A DNA stretch of 64,000 bases from Vicugna pacos (GCF_048564905.1 NC_133014.1:15075136-15139135); one strand, 5' to 3'; shown: positions 11,960-24,394, counted from the stretch's first letter. Program-made: numbers and translations. The notes: generated from the letters alone by a model not told the origin.

Positions 11960-12290
11960 GTAGTTATAATATATAATAAGGCAAGAAGAGGAAATTGAAG
12001 CATACATATCTGAAAGAAAGAAATCAAAGTGTCCTTATTTGCAGTCGCATGATGGTCCACATAGAAAATTCCAAAGAATCTACATAAAACTCCTAGAAAA
12101 AATAAGTAAGTTTGTAGTACATTAAACAGTTTGTAGAATACCACGTCATATTGTATTTCTACAAGCTAGTAATGAACACTAGGAACCGAAATTAAAAATG
12201 AAATATATTTAGTCATTCCTAAATAAAATTTTAGGAATCTAGTAAGACATGTATTCTGAAAACTACAAAAATGCTTTATCGTGGTGGCTG
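11960..12290 (+). mobile_element. Old L1 ORF2 fragment
   Basis: The order fits L1 ORF2 reverse-transcriptase-region DNA on the plus strand: gaagaggaaattgaagcata, gtgtccttatttgcagtcgc, catagaaaattccaaagaat, ttgtatttctacaagctagt and tctgaaaactacaaaaatg. It directly abuts an L1 piece in the opposite orientation. It is non-coding now. Confidence 0.75.
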
Positions 12291-12479
12291 GGACCTCCAG
12301 GACTGTGTCGACTAAAAGAGAAAAGAACAGGTAAGACCAGGTGCCCTGACCTCCTTGACCTTAGGGTGACAGCATTAAGTTATCTCGCCATCAAGTGTGA
12401 TGGTAACTGTGTATCTTTTGTAGATGTTGTACATCATGTTGAAGAAGTTCTCTATGTCTAATTTCTGACAGTTTTGCCA

Positions 12480-14420
12480 TAAATAGGTGTTGAATTTTGC
12501 CAAGTGCTTTTTTCTGCATCAAATGATAGGACCATGAGATTATTTTGGGTCTTTATCCTGTTAATATGATGCTTTACGTTGATTGATTTTTGGTTATTGA
12601 GCCATCCTTGCATCTCTGAAACGTGCCCTCCCCCAACCCCCGGTTTTACCATATTATACTATCATTTCCTTGTTCCTGATCTTCGTGCTATTGTTCTCAT
12701 ATTTTTTTGCTTATATATACTGTATTGTATAAACTGCACAACAGATTATTGTTAGTTTTGCTTAAACAGTCAACTACTTTTAAAGAGATTTTAAATATAA
12801 GAAAAATATCTCATATATTTATCCATGCAGTTACCACTTCTCATGTTCATCATTTTTTTGCAAGTCCTCAAGAATTTTTGCTTTTGCCTCAAGCATTTTT
12901 TTTTTTTTTTTAGCATTTCTTGAGTGCCAGTCTTTGGATGATGACTTCTTCCAATGTTTTGCTGGATGTAAAATTCTAGATTGGCTTTTTTTTTCCATTC
13001 AGTACTTCAGAGGTCTTGCTCCACTTTCTTTTCATCTGTGTTGTTTTTGATGAGAAATTTATGCTCATTCTTACGATTATTGCTTTGTGTGCTATGTCTG
13101 TTTTCTTTTGATTAAGACTTTTTTCTTAATTACTGATTGTGAGCAGTTTGGTTATGATATTCCTTATGTGGTTTTCTTCCTATTTCTTGTGCTTCAGTTT
13201 CATTGAGTTTCTTAAATCTGTGTTGTTATTGTTGTTGTTTTAAATATAATTTGGAATGTCCTTAACCTTTACTTCTTTGAATAAGTTTTGCAACACCCTC
13301 CTTCTTCAGGACCTTTAATTACACATACGTTAGTCTGCTTGAATTTTCCTACAGCCCACTGAACTAATGTTATTTTTTCAAATTTTGCTTTTTGCTTTTC
13401 ATTTGGATAGTTTTTATTGCTATGTGTTTAAGTTTACTCATCTTCTGTTCTGCAACATTTAATCTGCCATTAATTACAACCAGTGTATTTTCACATTAGA
13501 TGCTACAACTTTGATATTCAGAAATTCAAATCGATTATATTTTTATACTTTCCATATCTCTACTTAATTTCTGAACATACAAGGTGCAGTTAAAATAGTT
13601 GCTTTAATTTCCTTTTTTGCTCATCTTAATGCCTGCATTAGTTCTGGTAAAGTTTTAATTGATTAATTTTTCTACCACATTGGGTCATATTTTCCTGCTT
13701 CTTTGTGCATCTTGTAAATTTCTTATTGAATGCTAGATATGAATTTTACCTTATTGGGTGCTCAATATCCTTGTATTTCTATAAATATGCTTACGTTTAG
13801 TTCCAGGATACAATTAAGTTATTTAGAATCCATTTAATCCTTTCAGTCTCTTTTGAGGCTTAATTGGGAACAGAGCAGCATTTAATCTAGCACTAATTAA
13901 TTTCCATTGCTGAGACAAGACCCTTCTGAGCATCCTACCCAGTGATCCATTGGGTATGATATCTCCAGCGTGGCCTGGAGAAGCAGGCACTATTCCTATC
14001 CCTTCTGAGTGCGGATTAGTGCACGCGGTCAGTCTGCGTGGTCCTCAGCTTGAGGCTGTGTCCTTACATGCGTACACTGATCAGTGCTTCACTGAGCTGC
14101 CTTGTCCTACCCAGAGTCTCGATGTGACGCCTCAGTTCAGGAAGTTCACTGAGCTTTGCTTGAATTCCCTCTCCTTGTTCCTTTTTTTAAAACTCTCTCA
14201 AGATAATAATGTCAGGCAGTTGAAGAGTTCACTTTATTTATTCCCCATACCTTAAGAATCATTCTCTTTAATTACCTGGCATCTAGTGTCTTAAAAATTA
14301 TTTTCTCATATATAGACTTTTTTCTGTTCTTATTGTTTCATGCAATAGAGTAAATCGTGTGCTTGCTGTTCCATCTTGGATTGACAACACACCATTATAC
14401 TTTATTTGCAATAATTCATG
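12480..14420 (-). mobile_element. Old L1 (L1M-type): ORF1 region and start of ORF2
   Basis: Positions 12490-12620 match reverse-complement L1 ORF2 (gaattttgccaagtgctttt, ttgagccatccttgcatct). Positions 12770-13480 match the reverse complement of the ORF1 region (ctggatgtaaaattctagat, tgtttttgatgagaaattta, tcattgagtttcttaaatctg). Sequence from 13480 to 14420 looks like the upstream ORF1/5' part and is less certain. ORF1 lies to the right of ORF2, as expected for one minus-strand element. The copy is ancient and fully degraded. Confidence 0.65.
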
Positions 14421-14429
14421 GAGCCGTAT

Positions 14430-14852
14430 AGTAAAGATTTATTTTAAAAAATTTCAGCTTGTACATTATACATTAATTAATGTATTTATTTTTTAAAAGG
14501 TTGAGACACAGTATAGGCATAGAAAAAGAAGCTATGGAACCCGCACCTGTGTAGAACTTCTAGTATGATAGAAAAGACATGAAAAGCAGCAGAAATGGTC
14601 TGATCTACTTTGTGATTTATTTTATTCAACAAAGATGAATCAAATGCTTTTGAATGAAGTGCTTTTGGATGATACAAAATAGGATAAATCAGGTCACTGT
14701 TCTCTAGAAACCTAGTTCACTTAAATAAATAGCAGCATATAAAAGAATTTTTAGGTAAAGGGGAAGTAAAATGTTAGCTTTCAGAGAAAAGAAATGCAAT
14801 TGTAGTCAAACTGACCAAGGGAACAGACGCATAATAGAAGAGGAGAGTAGAT
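14430..14852. other. Unannotated sequence
   Basis: AT-rich sequence with no feature that I recognise. It ends at the left target-site repeat of the next L1. Confidence 0.45.
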
Positions 14853-14868
14853 AAGAAGTCATGAGCCA

Positions 14869-15104
14869 GGGTGGAGGGTGGGAAGGGATAGACTGGGATT
14901 TCAAAATTGTAGAATAGATAAACAAGATTACACTGTATAGCACAGGGAAATATACACAAAATGTTATGATAACTCACAGAGAAAAAAATGTGACAATGAG
15001 TGTGTATATGTCCATGAATGACTGAAAAATTGTGCTGAACACTGGAATTTGACACAACATTGTAAAATGATTATAAATCAATACAAAATGCTAAAAAAAA
15101 AAAG
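14869..15104 (+). mobile_element. Young 5'-truncated L1 with perfect target duplication
   Basis: This is a short L1 3' UTR: gggtggagggtgggaaggga, tgtatagcacagggaaatat, aaaatgtgacaatgagtgtg, ttgacacaacattgtaaaat and an A-run tail. It is flanked by identical 16-base repeats, aagaagtcatgagcca, at 14853-14868 and 15105-15120. The perfect duplication implies a comparatively recent insertion. The tail belongs to the 'gtgacaatgagtg' L1 variant, which also occurs near 37300. Confidence 0.93.
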
Positions 15105-15168
15105 AAGAAGTCATGAGCCAAAAGAATGTCAGGGAGAACTTAAAATGATTTCAGATCAGAGATGGGTG

Positions 15169-15750
15169 TGTTACTGGAGAACAGGTTCTTGTCTCGTGCA
15201 GGAAAGAATTCAAGAGCTAGCCATAGTAAAGAGAAATCACATTTATTTAGAGAGAGACACATTCCATTGACAGAATGTGGTCAGTCTCAGGAGGAAGAGC
15301 AGCCCTGGGAGATACACATTCCATAGTAAGTTTAAAGTAAATTTACGTAAGGAGGTACACACTCCATAACAGAGTGTGGGCCTTCTCAGAAGGCGAGAGA
15401 GACTCTAAGATACTGGATTGTTCATTTTTATGGGCTGCGTACTTTCATATGCGAATGAGCGGGAGGACTGTTCCGATTGTTTTGGGGAAGGGGTAGAGAT
15501 TTCCGGGAATTGGGTCCCTGCTCACTTTTAGGCTTTTTTATGGTCAGCCTGGGAACTGTCATGGCACTTATGGGTGTGTCATTTGGCATGCTAATGTAGT
15601 ACCGGTGGGTCTGCCATGAGGCTCAAGGTCTACTGGAAGTCAGATCTTCCACCATCTTGGGCCTGGTTGGTTCTAACCAGTTTATGTCCTAGCCTCAATC
15701 GACTGTCATTCTTCTAATGGTTGTGCCCTGCCCCCTTCCCTCCTGCCTCA
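15169..15750 (-). mobile_element. Solo LTR, class I-like ERV (copy 2)
   Basis: Same family and orientation as the LTR at 8222-8813. Shared words include gagaacaggttcttg, tttatttagagagagacaca, ttatggtcagcctgggaact and gaggctcaaggtctac. It begins tgtt and ends ctca on the plus strand. The flanks are ggtg (15165-15168) and gatg (15751-15754), a possible 4-bp duplication with one difference. No retroviral internal region adjoins it. The two copies differ at roughly 17 of the first 95 bases by eye, so the family is not recent. Confidence 0.8.
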
Positions 15751-15754
15751 GATG

Positions 15755-16599
15755 TGACATCGTATCAGAGATTTTGGACTGCAAAATATGCAAATGAATG
15801 CATAACTTAATTCATCACGGGCACATCCACAAACATTAAAGGGTTTCATCTTAACATCTGGAGTTTTATGGGCTTAATCCAACTGAGCTTCATTGAGGAG
15901 CTGGTTTGGCATAGGACTGATTGAAAGAGGAGATTTCGACAGAGGAGATCAGGGAGGACTTTTAAGGAAGTGAGAGCTACAATTTGCAAATGATGCTGTG
16001 GAATTACCAACCAAAAATACTTACAGAGTTAGGAAACAGCAAAAAATAAATATATAGATCGAACTAAAGCAGAGACACAAGGTAACAATATGCATGCAAT
16101 TAATCAATCAAAAACTATTTATGAATGACAGCTGCATACTTAGCACTCAGCAAGGTGTGCCCTGGATTACAAATGTGTCCTCATCAATTTTCTCCAAGAA
16201 TTATTGATGCTTATGATGTGCAAGTTAGAAGGACTTCAAAGAGCTTAAATCAAGACCAGAGAAGAGGGGGCATAAATAATGCAGAGATGGGAGAATTTTA
16301 AGGCAATATCAGCTATGTCCAATTGAAATGTAGGAATAAACGGTGCTGGGGGATTTACTTGAAGGGCTGGACTTGTTAGTAGGGGTCTGATGGATGAGAG
16401 GATATTACTTTATCTAAGCTTAATGTGGGATTTGTATATGAACAGACCTTGAGGTAGAAGAACAAGAAAGGGCAAATGATGGGCAAAAGTAATGCAGAAA
16501 GAAACTGAGTAGAGAAGGGCTCATGCAAGTTATGGGGTTATGGGAAAGAAGAATCACTTCAGCCACCTACCCTCTCGTTTTTCCTTAAGCTCCTGTAGG
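15755..16599. other. Unannotated sequence
   Basis: No recognised gene or repeat. AT-rich sequence of ordinary complexity. Confidence 0.45.
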
Positions 16600-16705
16600 A
16601 CTGAACCTCAGGGCCACTCATGTTGGTCCTTCCACTTACTCTGCCTGAAATACTTCCTAACTGCTCAGTGTATGCAGCTCAGTTCCCTCACAAAGATGAT
16701 ACCTT
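16600..16705 (+). mobile_element. L2 LINE fragment
   Basis: The string ccttccacttactctgcctg followed by aaatacttcctaac matches L2 'tctctgcctggaatgctcttcc', and cagctcagttccctcac follows as expected. The piece is short and diverged. Confidence 0.5.
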
Positions 16706-16734
16706 CGGAACAGGCACATAGAGTCCCTACATGG

Positions 16735-17040
16735 CAATATGCTTTGGTTGTAAAGAGTTCAAGCCTGGAGCTAGATCATCTGCATGAAAATTTTGAATCT
16801 ACTCCTTGCTAGATAAGTTATCCTGAGCAACTTGCTTGACGTTTCTAAGCTTCAGTAACTTCCATTTATCAAGTGGAAAAATGAAAAGAAGTGATTTTAT
16901 CATTCTCCTAAATGTTTATCATTCTCCTAAATAGCAGTGATATTAACACCACCTGTTTTCCTATATTGTTTGAGGGTTCAGTGAAATGACTGGTGTAAAG
17001 TGTCTATGTTTACAATGCCTCAAATAAATGTCACTGCCAT
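16735..17040 (+). mobile_element. MIR SINE with internal tandem duplication
   Basis: The order matches plus-strand MIR: ttgtaaagagttcaagcctg, gagcaacttgcttgacgttt, ctaagcttcagtaacttcca, gagggttcagtgaaatgac and caaataaatgtcactgcc. A 19-base unit beginning tttatcattctcctaaat is present twice in tandem (16896-16914 and 16915-16932). This explains part of the extra length. Confidence 0.75.
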
Positions 17041-17129
17041 CTTGCCTGATTTTATTCCCTTAGCACCAAACAGAATGATATTTTTAGATTGTATCACCTC
17101 CCCAAAGAGCAAAACTAACCAGAAAAATC

Positions 17130-17500
17130 ACACCTGCTCAGCTATAGAGGAATTGTTCTATTAATTGTGGTATGATCATTCACTGTAGTAATATATTTTT
17201 TACATTATAATTAAATTATTATTCTTCTATAATTACGCAGCCATTAAAAATCACAAATCCACTGGCTATGTAACAACATGGGCAAAACTCAAAATGTGGA
17301 GCCAAGACAGAAAAGTAGAGCGCATGCTCTTTAACCTCTGATATTAGTGTTTTTATCAACTGAAAGTAAAAGAACATTAGTAGCAATTCTCTCCAGGGGA
17401 TGACTTTGTGGGCATTTTTTTCTGAAGTATTATGTCTATTTTCCAAATCAGCTATTTCATTCAATGGATTTGCATTAGCCTTAACATAAAAACGTATACA
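17130..17500 (+). mobile_element. Old L1 3' UTR fragment
   Basis: The strings gaattgttctattaattgtg, attacgcagccattaaaaat and ctatgtaacaacatgggcaa follow the old mammalian L1 3'-end order ('ggaatactatgcagccattaaaaa'). The copy is diverged and the end points are approximate. Confidence 0.6.
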
Positions 17501-18729
17501 ACAAGTATTATTATTTTAAAAGAATACAACTTGCCCATGGAGCTTGGAAAAAAAAATTAGACATCCAATCCTTTGCTGTGTCCTCAGTCGTCTTTGGTAA
17601 CCTGCTCACCACTTTTCCTCATCCTTCACAGGCAGTCAGTTAGCATCAGCACGTACTTTGAAATGCATCCACAGGTGTTACTGGGCAGAAAGACAAAGTA
17701 TCTTTATTTAAGCAAACAGCAGAATGTACTTGAGAAGGAAGCAAAGTATCCCAAACTCTGTCATTAACGTCACTGTATCACAGTATTATTAGCAGCTGTG
17801 TAAACCTGCATCTCTGATCTGTCCTTTCAACCAATTAATTAAAATTCTTGCTGACATATGTTTACATTGAGGACCACATGTTCACTGCTAACATTCTCAC
17901 ACAGCTGGTCACAAGGAGTGTTTCACGTCTCTCCAGGTTAGGCAGCCTGAGAAAGAAAGTTGCATTCTACAGAGCTTCCAGGTATGTGTAAAACAAAGCT
18001 AAAATTAGCTACTTAAACATAAGATTGTTAGGAAAATTTAGAAATAGCAATCTATAAAAGAGAGATGGATTAAAGATGCGTTGATTAAAGACACAGTTTT
18101 TAAGTTGTTATTCTTGTTCAAAAATATCTGCATGATATTTGAAGCCCGTATATGCGAATGAGAACATCTACATTTGTCGTGACAGGTGAAAAAGAGAGAG
18201 ATTATTTGCAGTTCTTTCCTCTTCACATCCATCCACCAGTGCTTAATGAGTAATTACCATGTAACAAGAAAAGTGTAAGTACTGTTAATGCTCACAAAAT
18301 ACTTTTGAGAACCAAGCCATCATATTTCCCTCCCATTAATCTATTCGTTACTCTAGTTTACATAATAAATCTTTGAATACCCCAATATTTGCTTACTTTA
18401 CAACTGTATATTAGAATCTATATTATTCATGAATATTTTCGTAAAATTATAGGAACTCCACTTAGTTACGGAATCTTTCCCAAAGAGAATTTTGTCTCAC
18501 CTCTGTAGTTCTTAGTGATGTTTATTGTAGCGACACATCAAAAAAAAAAAGGATGCCCTAAATAAATGACTTTTGTGAATACTGGATACTTGGATAAAAT
18601 TTGATTAAAATGGGTTTGTTGTTGGTTTAGGTTTTAAAAAAATTTATTTTAGTGCATGGCTTATCAGAATTTTAATTAAATCCACTTTAAATATCTAAGA
18701 TGAAGTTATAATAAGCAGATTTTTCTCAT
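17501..18729. other. Unannotated sequence
   Basis: No recognised gene or repeat over about 1.2 kb. Confidence 0.45.
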
Positions 18730-18885
18730 ATATATATTTAATTTCTCTCATTTTTTTTTTAAGGTTTCAGTGCTCAGGTTTTGTGCATGCATTATTAAAC
18801 GTGTCCCTAGGTATTTCATGTTTAGGGCCTTAATGAATATGATGATTTTTACATTTAATTTTCCATTTATATTTTGCTGTATATA
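18730..18885 (-). mobile_element. Old L1 ORF2 fragment
   Basis: The string cgtgtccctaggtatttcat, followed by an AT-rich stretch, corresponds to reverse-complement L1 ORF2 ('ttcctaggtattttattttt'). The piece is short and diverged. Confidence 0.5.
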
Positions 18886-19022
18886 TATTTGCTGTATATA
18901 TGTATATATATATGCATAAATGTATATATAGAAATATACATGTATATAGAAATATATATGTATATATGCATTTATGTATATTTAATAAATATTTTATAAA
19001 TACATGTGTATATATATGTAAA
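18886..19022. repeat. AT-rich microsatellite with inverted repeat
   Basis: A low-complexity array of TATATG and TATATA words. Segments 18911-18926 and 18965-18980 are inverted copies of one another at 14 of 16 positions. Two direct copies of tatatagaaatata lie between and beside them. Confidence 0.85.
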
Positions 19023-19029
19023 TAGAGTA

Positions 19030-20420
19030 TCGACTATATTCCTTTATTAAATATTTGAGAAGGTTGACCAGTGAAACCAGTTAGGCTGAGCGTTTATCTT
19101 ACGAGTAGTTTTCTGTTTTGCTTTTTTTTTGTTTGTTTGTTTTTAAATTTTTCTTATCAACCATATCAAGGAATGGCAAAGTTCTTTCATTTAAACTGTG
19201 CAGTTGGATGGGTTTTAACACTGCCTACAACCTTAAAACTGCAACCACATTCGGACTACAGAACATCACCATTACTCATAGAGATTGTACCTACCTCTTT
19301 GTAGGCCACACATCTCTCTACCCTTGGTCCCCAGCAACCACTGTGATTTTTGTCCCTATATATTAGCTTAGATTTTATAAAGATAAAGTTATATGGCATA
19401 TATGCTGTTGTGCCTGTTTTTTTTTCTCTTAATATAATGGTTTTGAGATTCATTTTTATTGCTATGTGTATCATCAAATCATTTCTTTTTATTTTTGCAT
19501 AGTATCCCATCGTCTCCCGTTGTGTTTACTCATTTGCCCTTCAATAAACATTTGGGTTATTTTCAGTTTATAGCTGACATGAATTAGGCCATTTATGAAT
19601 ATTTAAGTAAAAGTCTCTGTGTGGCCAAATGTCCTTGTTTCTCTTGAATAAACGCCTAGGAGCTGACTTGCTCTGTGTGAGTATGTGTATGTTTAAATTT
19701 GTATGTATGCCTTTAAATTTATAGGAGTCTACCAGATGTTTACAAAGTGATGAGCGCAATTTTATTTTCTTCTCTCTCTGTGTGAGAATTCCATTTACTC
19801 CAAATGATGTCCTACAATTGATGGTTTTCAGCACTTTACTTTTAACACTTCTCATGAGTAACAGTATCTCATCATGGTTTTAACTTGCATCTCTTTGATG
19901 ACCAGTGACATTGAACATCTTTTCATGTACCTGTTAGCATGTGTGTGTCTTCTTTTTTGAAGTGTGTATTCAAGTCCTCTTCCTGTTAAATTTTTTTTAT
20001 TTTCTTTTTACTGAACTGTGCTTTTTATATACCCAGAATTTCAACTTTTTGTCAGATATATGTATTATAAAACATTTTCTCCCTTTTGGAGGCTGAACTT
20101 AACATTTTCTTTATTATTTTCGTTAAATCTCTTTTCTCCCTCTTTTTCGGATTTGATGATCTTTTTCCTATTTTTCAAATTCGCTGCCCCTTCCCTTACT
20201 AATCTGCTTTCCGTTCCTAAGACCATCTAATAACTATTTTATTTCAAACATTGTGTTTTTCACTTATATTACTTTCAGCTTTCTTTCCTAATATTTTCTA
20301 TTTCTCTTCTAAAATTTCCTATAGCTTTATTCATTACAAGAGGATCTTACTTTACCTCAATGAGCATATTTATAATATCTGTCTTAGAATTTTTTTCTAA
20401 TAATTCCAACAACTGGGTCA
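19030..20420 (-). mobile_element. Old L1 (L1M-type) cluster
   Basis: The plus strand follows the reverse complement of old L1. The run tatcaaccatatcaagga to ccagcaaccactgtgatttt (19155-19350) is the 3' UTR. The stretch ttcaataaacatttgggtta to atgaattaggccatttatga (19540-19605) and gaataaacgcctaggagctg (19650) lie near the ORF2 end. The right part, 20230-20420 (ttagaatttttttctaataa, ttccaacaactgggtca), resembles sequence upstream of ORF1. It may be one deleted element or two adjacent ones. Confidence 0.7.
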
Positions 20421-21609
20421 GATACTAATATGAGATGAGTGGTTTTTTTTTTTTGAGTTCTTAAGTGAGAACCTCAAGCCACAAAATAAACTGTGTACTG
20501 TAAAGAGAATATTTATGTGAAAAAAACCTATTTTTCCATACATAACATATATGTGATCATAAGGAAACATCAGAGTTATGCAGCAAACTGCAAACATTGT
20601 TACCTGCAGATGAAGAAGGAGTGAAATGGTCATTTAGCACCATGCTTTGTACGCTTCTGTACAAGGAGAATCTGTTCATGTATCATTTGTGTAACTAAGA
20701 AACAGAATTAACCCAGCATCCTTGAGCACCCCCACTGCTCTTTCCTCCTGGTTTTCTGATGCTCAGACTGGTTTTGCTCGGGTCATGAACCTCAGCTTCC
20801 ATTAGGTGACCCACCCCTTGTTTGAGAGCTACGTTTGTAGAGAGTCCCCCGGAGCTGACCTCTTCCTTAACACGATCTTCACACATACAGGCCGTTCATC
20901 CCGGGGCGACCACCTAGTTCTGGCTTGCCTGGGGCTTGCCTCGTTTCAGCACTGAAAGTTTCGCCATCTTACACAAGACCGCCCCGTCAATACCTGTCTC
21001 TGCAGTAGCTTTATGATGAGGTGGCTAACAATGGCATTTTTTGCAAAAGACATTTTTTTAAAATGAAATACAACTTCTTCTTTGGAGACACACTCTCTGT
21101 GACTCCTGCTCTCACTGTTTTATAATAGGTATCATGGCACACTCTGCATCAGTATGCAGCCCGGCAAAATTTGTGCGTCTTACTGTCCTTTGAGATTTCA
21201 CAGGTCAATCAGAGATTTGGAAGCCGGGTGCCCTGGAAGGTACATTTATTAAATTCCTATTTACTGTGAGTCTATATGCATGGATTGGAGCTAGAATGAT
21301 CCCATGGACCAGTGATAATAATAGAACAAAAGAAGAAAAATGTCCTGCCAAGTAGAAATAATACCTTTGTGAAAATGACTTTCAGTAAAAATTCACTTCT
21401 GCTCAGTCTCTTCACCTGTGAAATGCTTTGACATGACTTTGGCCCCCAGAAAGTCGAAGCTCTACCATCGTGTTTTCTGGCTGCTGCTTCCAAAGGTGAA
21501 ATGTCAGGCGCAAATGAGGTGATAAGAGTAAACATAACAGTTTTTCAGTGAAGAATGTTCGATATCCTGTTTAGGTAGAAGGAGAAGTATATCTTTCTTT
21601 TCTAAGTTT
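20421..21609. other. Unannotated sequence
   Basis: No gene or repeat is recognised. The stretch at 20890-20990 is locally richer in G, C and CpG than its surroundings but is too short to be a CpG island. Confidence 0.45.
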
Positions 21610-21800
21610 TCAGTTACATTCATCCTTTCAATAAGTTCTCAATAAACAGTTAACCTTTTCCTGGCTTGGGCTAGACGCTAAACATACGATGATGAAAATG
21701 ATTAGCATGGTCCTGACCTTAAAGCATCTGAAGTCTAGAGGAGGGGACAGGCTTTTAACGGGCAGTTATAATACAGCACGGAAAGCATGCTAATATGCCA
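21610..21800 (-). mobile_element. L2 LINE, 3' end
   Basis: The plus strand reads as reverse-complement L2: caataagttctcaataaaca, cttgggctagacgctaaaca, catggtcctgaccttaaagc, tctagaggaggggacagg and cagttataatacagcacgga. This is the standard L2 tail order with moderate divergence. Confidence 0.7.
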
Positions 21801-24394
21801 AAATATGGAGAATGTTTCAGTGCCCATCAGAGGGGCTCCAAGTTCAGACTACAGCGGACTAATCTTCAGAAGCAGAATAGAGTATTTGGGAAGGAAGGGA
21901 GTTTGATGATTGGGTTCCCCAGGAAGAACAAATAAATTCGCAAGCTGGAGACCTGCCGGCCAGTGGTCGGTACAGTTCCAGTGTGAGCCCAAAGCCCTGA
22001 AAACCAGAAGAGACGACGGTGTAAGTTCTAGTCCAAGTCCAGGTCCAAAGGCAGCAGAAAACCCGTGTCCCCGTCCCGAAACAGGTCGGCAAACAGGAAG
22101 CGTTTGTTTCTTACTCACTCTCTTCTTTAATCAGGCCTTCAATGGACTGGCTAACGCCCACTCGCACTGGAGGGCATGCAATCTGTTTTACTTAGTCTGT
22201 GGGTTTGAATATTAATCTTACCCAGAAACACTCTCGCAGTGACACTCTCACAGTTCAACCCAACATCTGGGCACCCCGTTGCCCGGGTCACACTGACGCG
22301 TGAAATTAACCAGCACAGTGACCACATGGGCCCAATACCTCACTTTCCTAATGAGGCCCACGGAGGTGATGCAACTTGGCCAGGCACAGAGGGGTCGCGG
22401 GCAGGGTTTCTGCTCCCAGCCCTTGCCTCTCCGACCGAGCCCATGCAACAGACCAAAGGTGATTTTTTTTTTTTATTCCTCATCAAACCATGAATTCTAA
22501 TTCCTCACAATCTTGCTTTCTGATTGACTTGTGAAATCTTAGAGGACAGTAAGACACAAAATTGAACATCCACTGGGTGCCATTATGCTAGAGTCTGGGA
22601 GGATGGAAAAAATCACTTAAAATCTATTACAAGTAATTGAATTCATGGGATAAAGGTACATATTTGCACATGTATAAATATGTCTGGGTTTGCATCACGT
22701 TGTCATTTAAACTCTACATAAAAAAACAGAGAGACAGGGATTTAAACAGTACCGATAAATCCACATATCTTTGTATTCAGTATTCAATTTATAACATTCG
22801 CCTCAGGGTATAAGGGAGGTGAAGACATGAATCTGCTCTTCGTGTTGTCCCCTGTACCCAGGGGACTTCTGTAGCGTTAGCATCTCACCCTGCTGAGTCT
22901 CATTTTATGATTTTCACATAAATCATAGCCCCTAAACCAGCTTCTTCAATCAAAGCTGTTCTTTCAGGGTTAATTTTCTCTCTGCATTTTTGTCTTCTTG
23001 TATGATGGCTGTAGAAACTTACGCTCAAGTAAGATGTTTCAATGTTTTGTGTAAACGTGGATGCCTCCCGAGGCCCCTGGATTCCCAGAACTTCCTCTCC
23101 AGCAGCAAGACAGCAGTACATAAAACATTTAAAGAACACGAAAAGCGTTCATATGCTGCGTAACTGGAAATGCCGTCAGAGTGCCCCGCTGAGGTTCAGG
23201 GGACGGGGAGAGCTGCCTTGGCTGTACTGGCCAGCAGGTGCCACGAGGGAGGAGTCGAGCATGCACGCTTCTGTGTTGCTTTCTCCATCGCGTGCGGCAT
23301 GCAACTTACATGTTAAATGAATTCACTTTGCATCTTAACCTGTGCTTCACTTAAAATGTTCGCGAGGCTACGTGCTGTATGTACATATGAGCCATGTGCT
23401 GTGCTAGTTTCTTAGACTCTTTAAGACTCACTTCTGGCCTTGTTCCTTGAGAAGTGAGTTTGTGTGTAGGTACAGGGAGAAAAACTGACTGCCTATGACC
23501 TGCAGTTCATAAATTCTGAATGAGATTTATATCCCCCCCAAAGAACCCAGCTACTCCCGCAGGTATCATCCCAGTTCATTTTCAACATCCTGACAAGAGT
23601 GATTTTCGACATCAGTTTAAACATCTGGTCTTTTTACCCATCTGACTAAAATCACCTTGAGTGTCAGTTATTTGTAGCCCACAGTGAAGGGAGAATCTGA
23701 GTAGAGGTGTTGAAATTGGTGATGAAAACAAGAGGTGGAGAGCTATGAGTACCTGAAGTAGGTATGACTTGACTCTGCTGAAAAAGGAGCAAGTAGGAAA
23801 GAGCAAATGTGGGGCCTCTGAAAGCTCTTTGCTCTTGTTTTACATTTGCCAATAGTCTCCTTGCTTGAAAACAAATGCAGTTAGAATTTTCAATGGATGC
23901 AGTTTAAAAACAAAACCTGAAAAGACAGCCTGCAATAAAATAATAAGTGTCAAGAAGATGATGGATTCATGAGGAGCCCTGAATCCAAATGGCGCCAAAT
24001 TCCATTCATCTGAAGTGATTCGCAGTCAGGATTACCAGGCTGTAACAGGTGGCTACTTTTAAGTACAGATGCTAAATGTCATACCTGCAGATGGTTCATC
24101 AGTAGAACACGTACAAAACATCTTCATTATATATTATGAAGCCTTTTTATAAAAAATTCAGAGAGAGGCATTCATTATGCCTGTTTGAGTTACATCACTG
24201 AGTACAGATGCTGTTACGAGTTTAGCTGGTGCTTTAATCAAAACAAGTATCAGTGGATCAGTTTAATGATATGAAAGTTCTGACTTCGGGCTGGAAAGTT
24301 TCTGGCAATGCAAATTTCTTGCAGTTTCCTGATTTATGCATCAAAGCAGAGGACTCTCCTCCACTAGAATCCTGCATCGATACAGATCAAAGAA
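21801..24394. other. Unannotated sequence
   Basis: About 2.6 kb with no gene or repeat that I can name. It includes a relatively GC-rich stretch (about 21930-22450). The ORFs there, on both strands, are under 102 codons with no recognisable domain. Confidence 0.45.

Noticed and set aside
23225-23245. Possible CTCF site (ccagcaggtgcc)
   Set aside because: It differs from the core consensus at a key position, and no other support is available.
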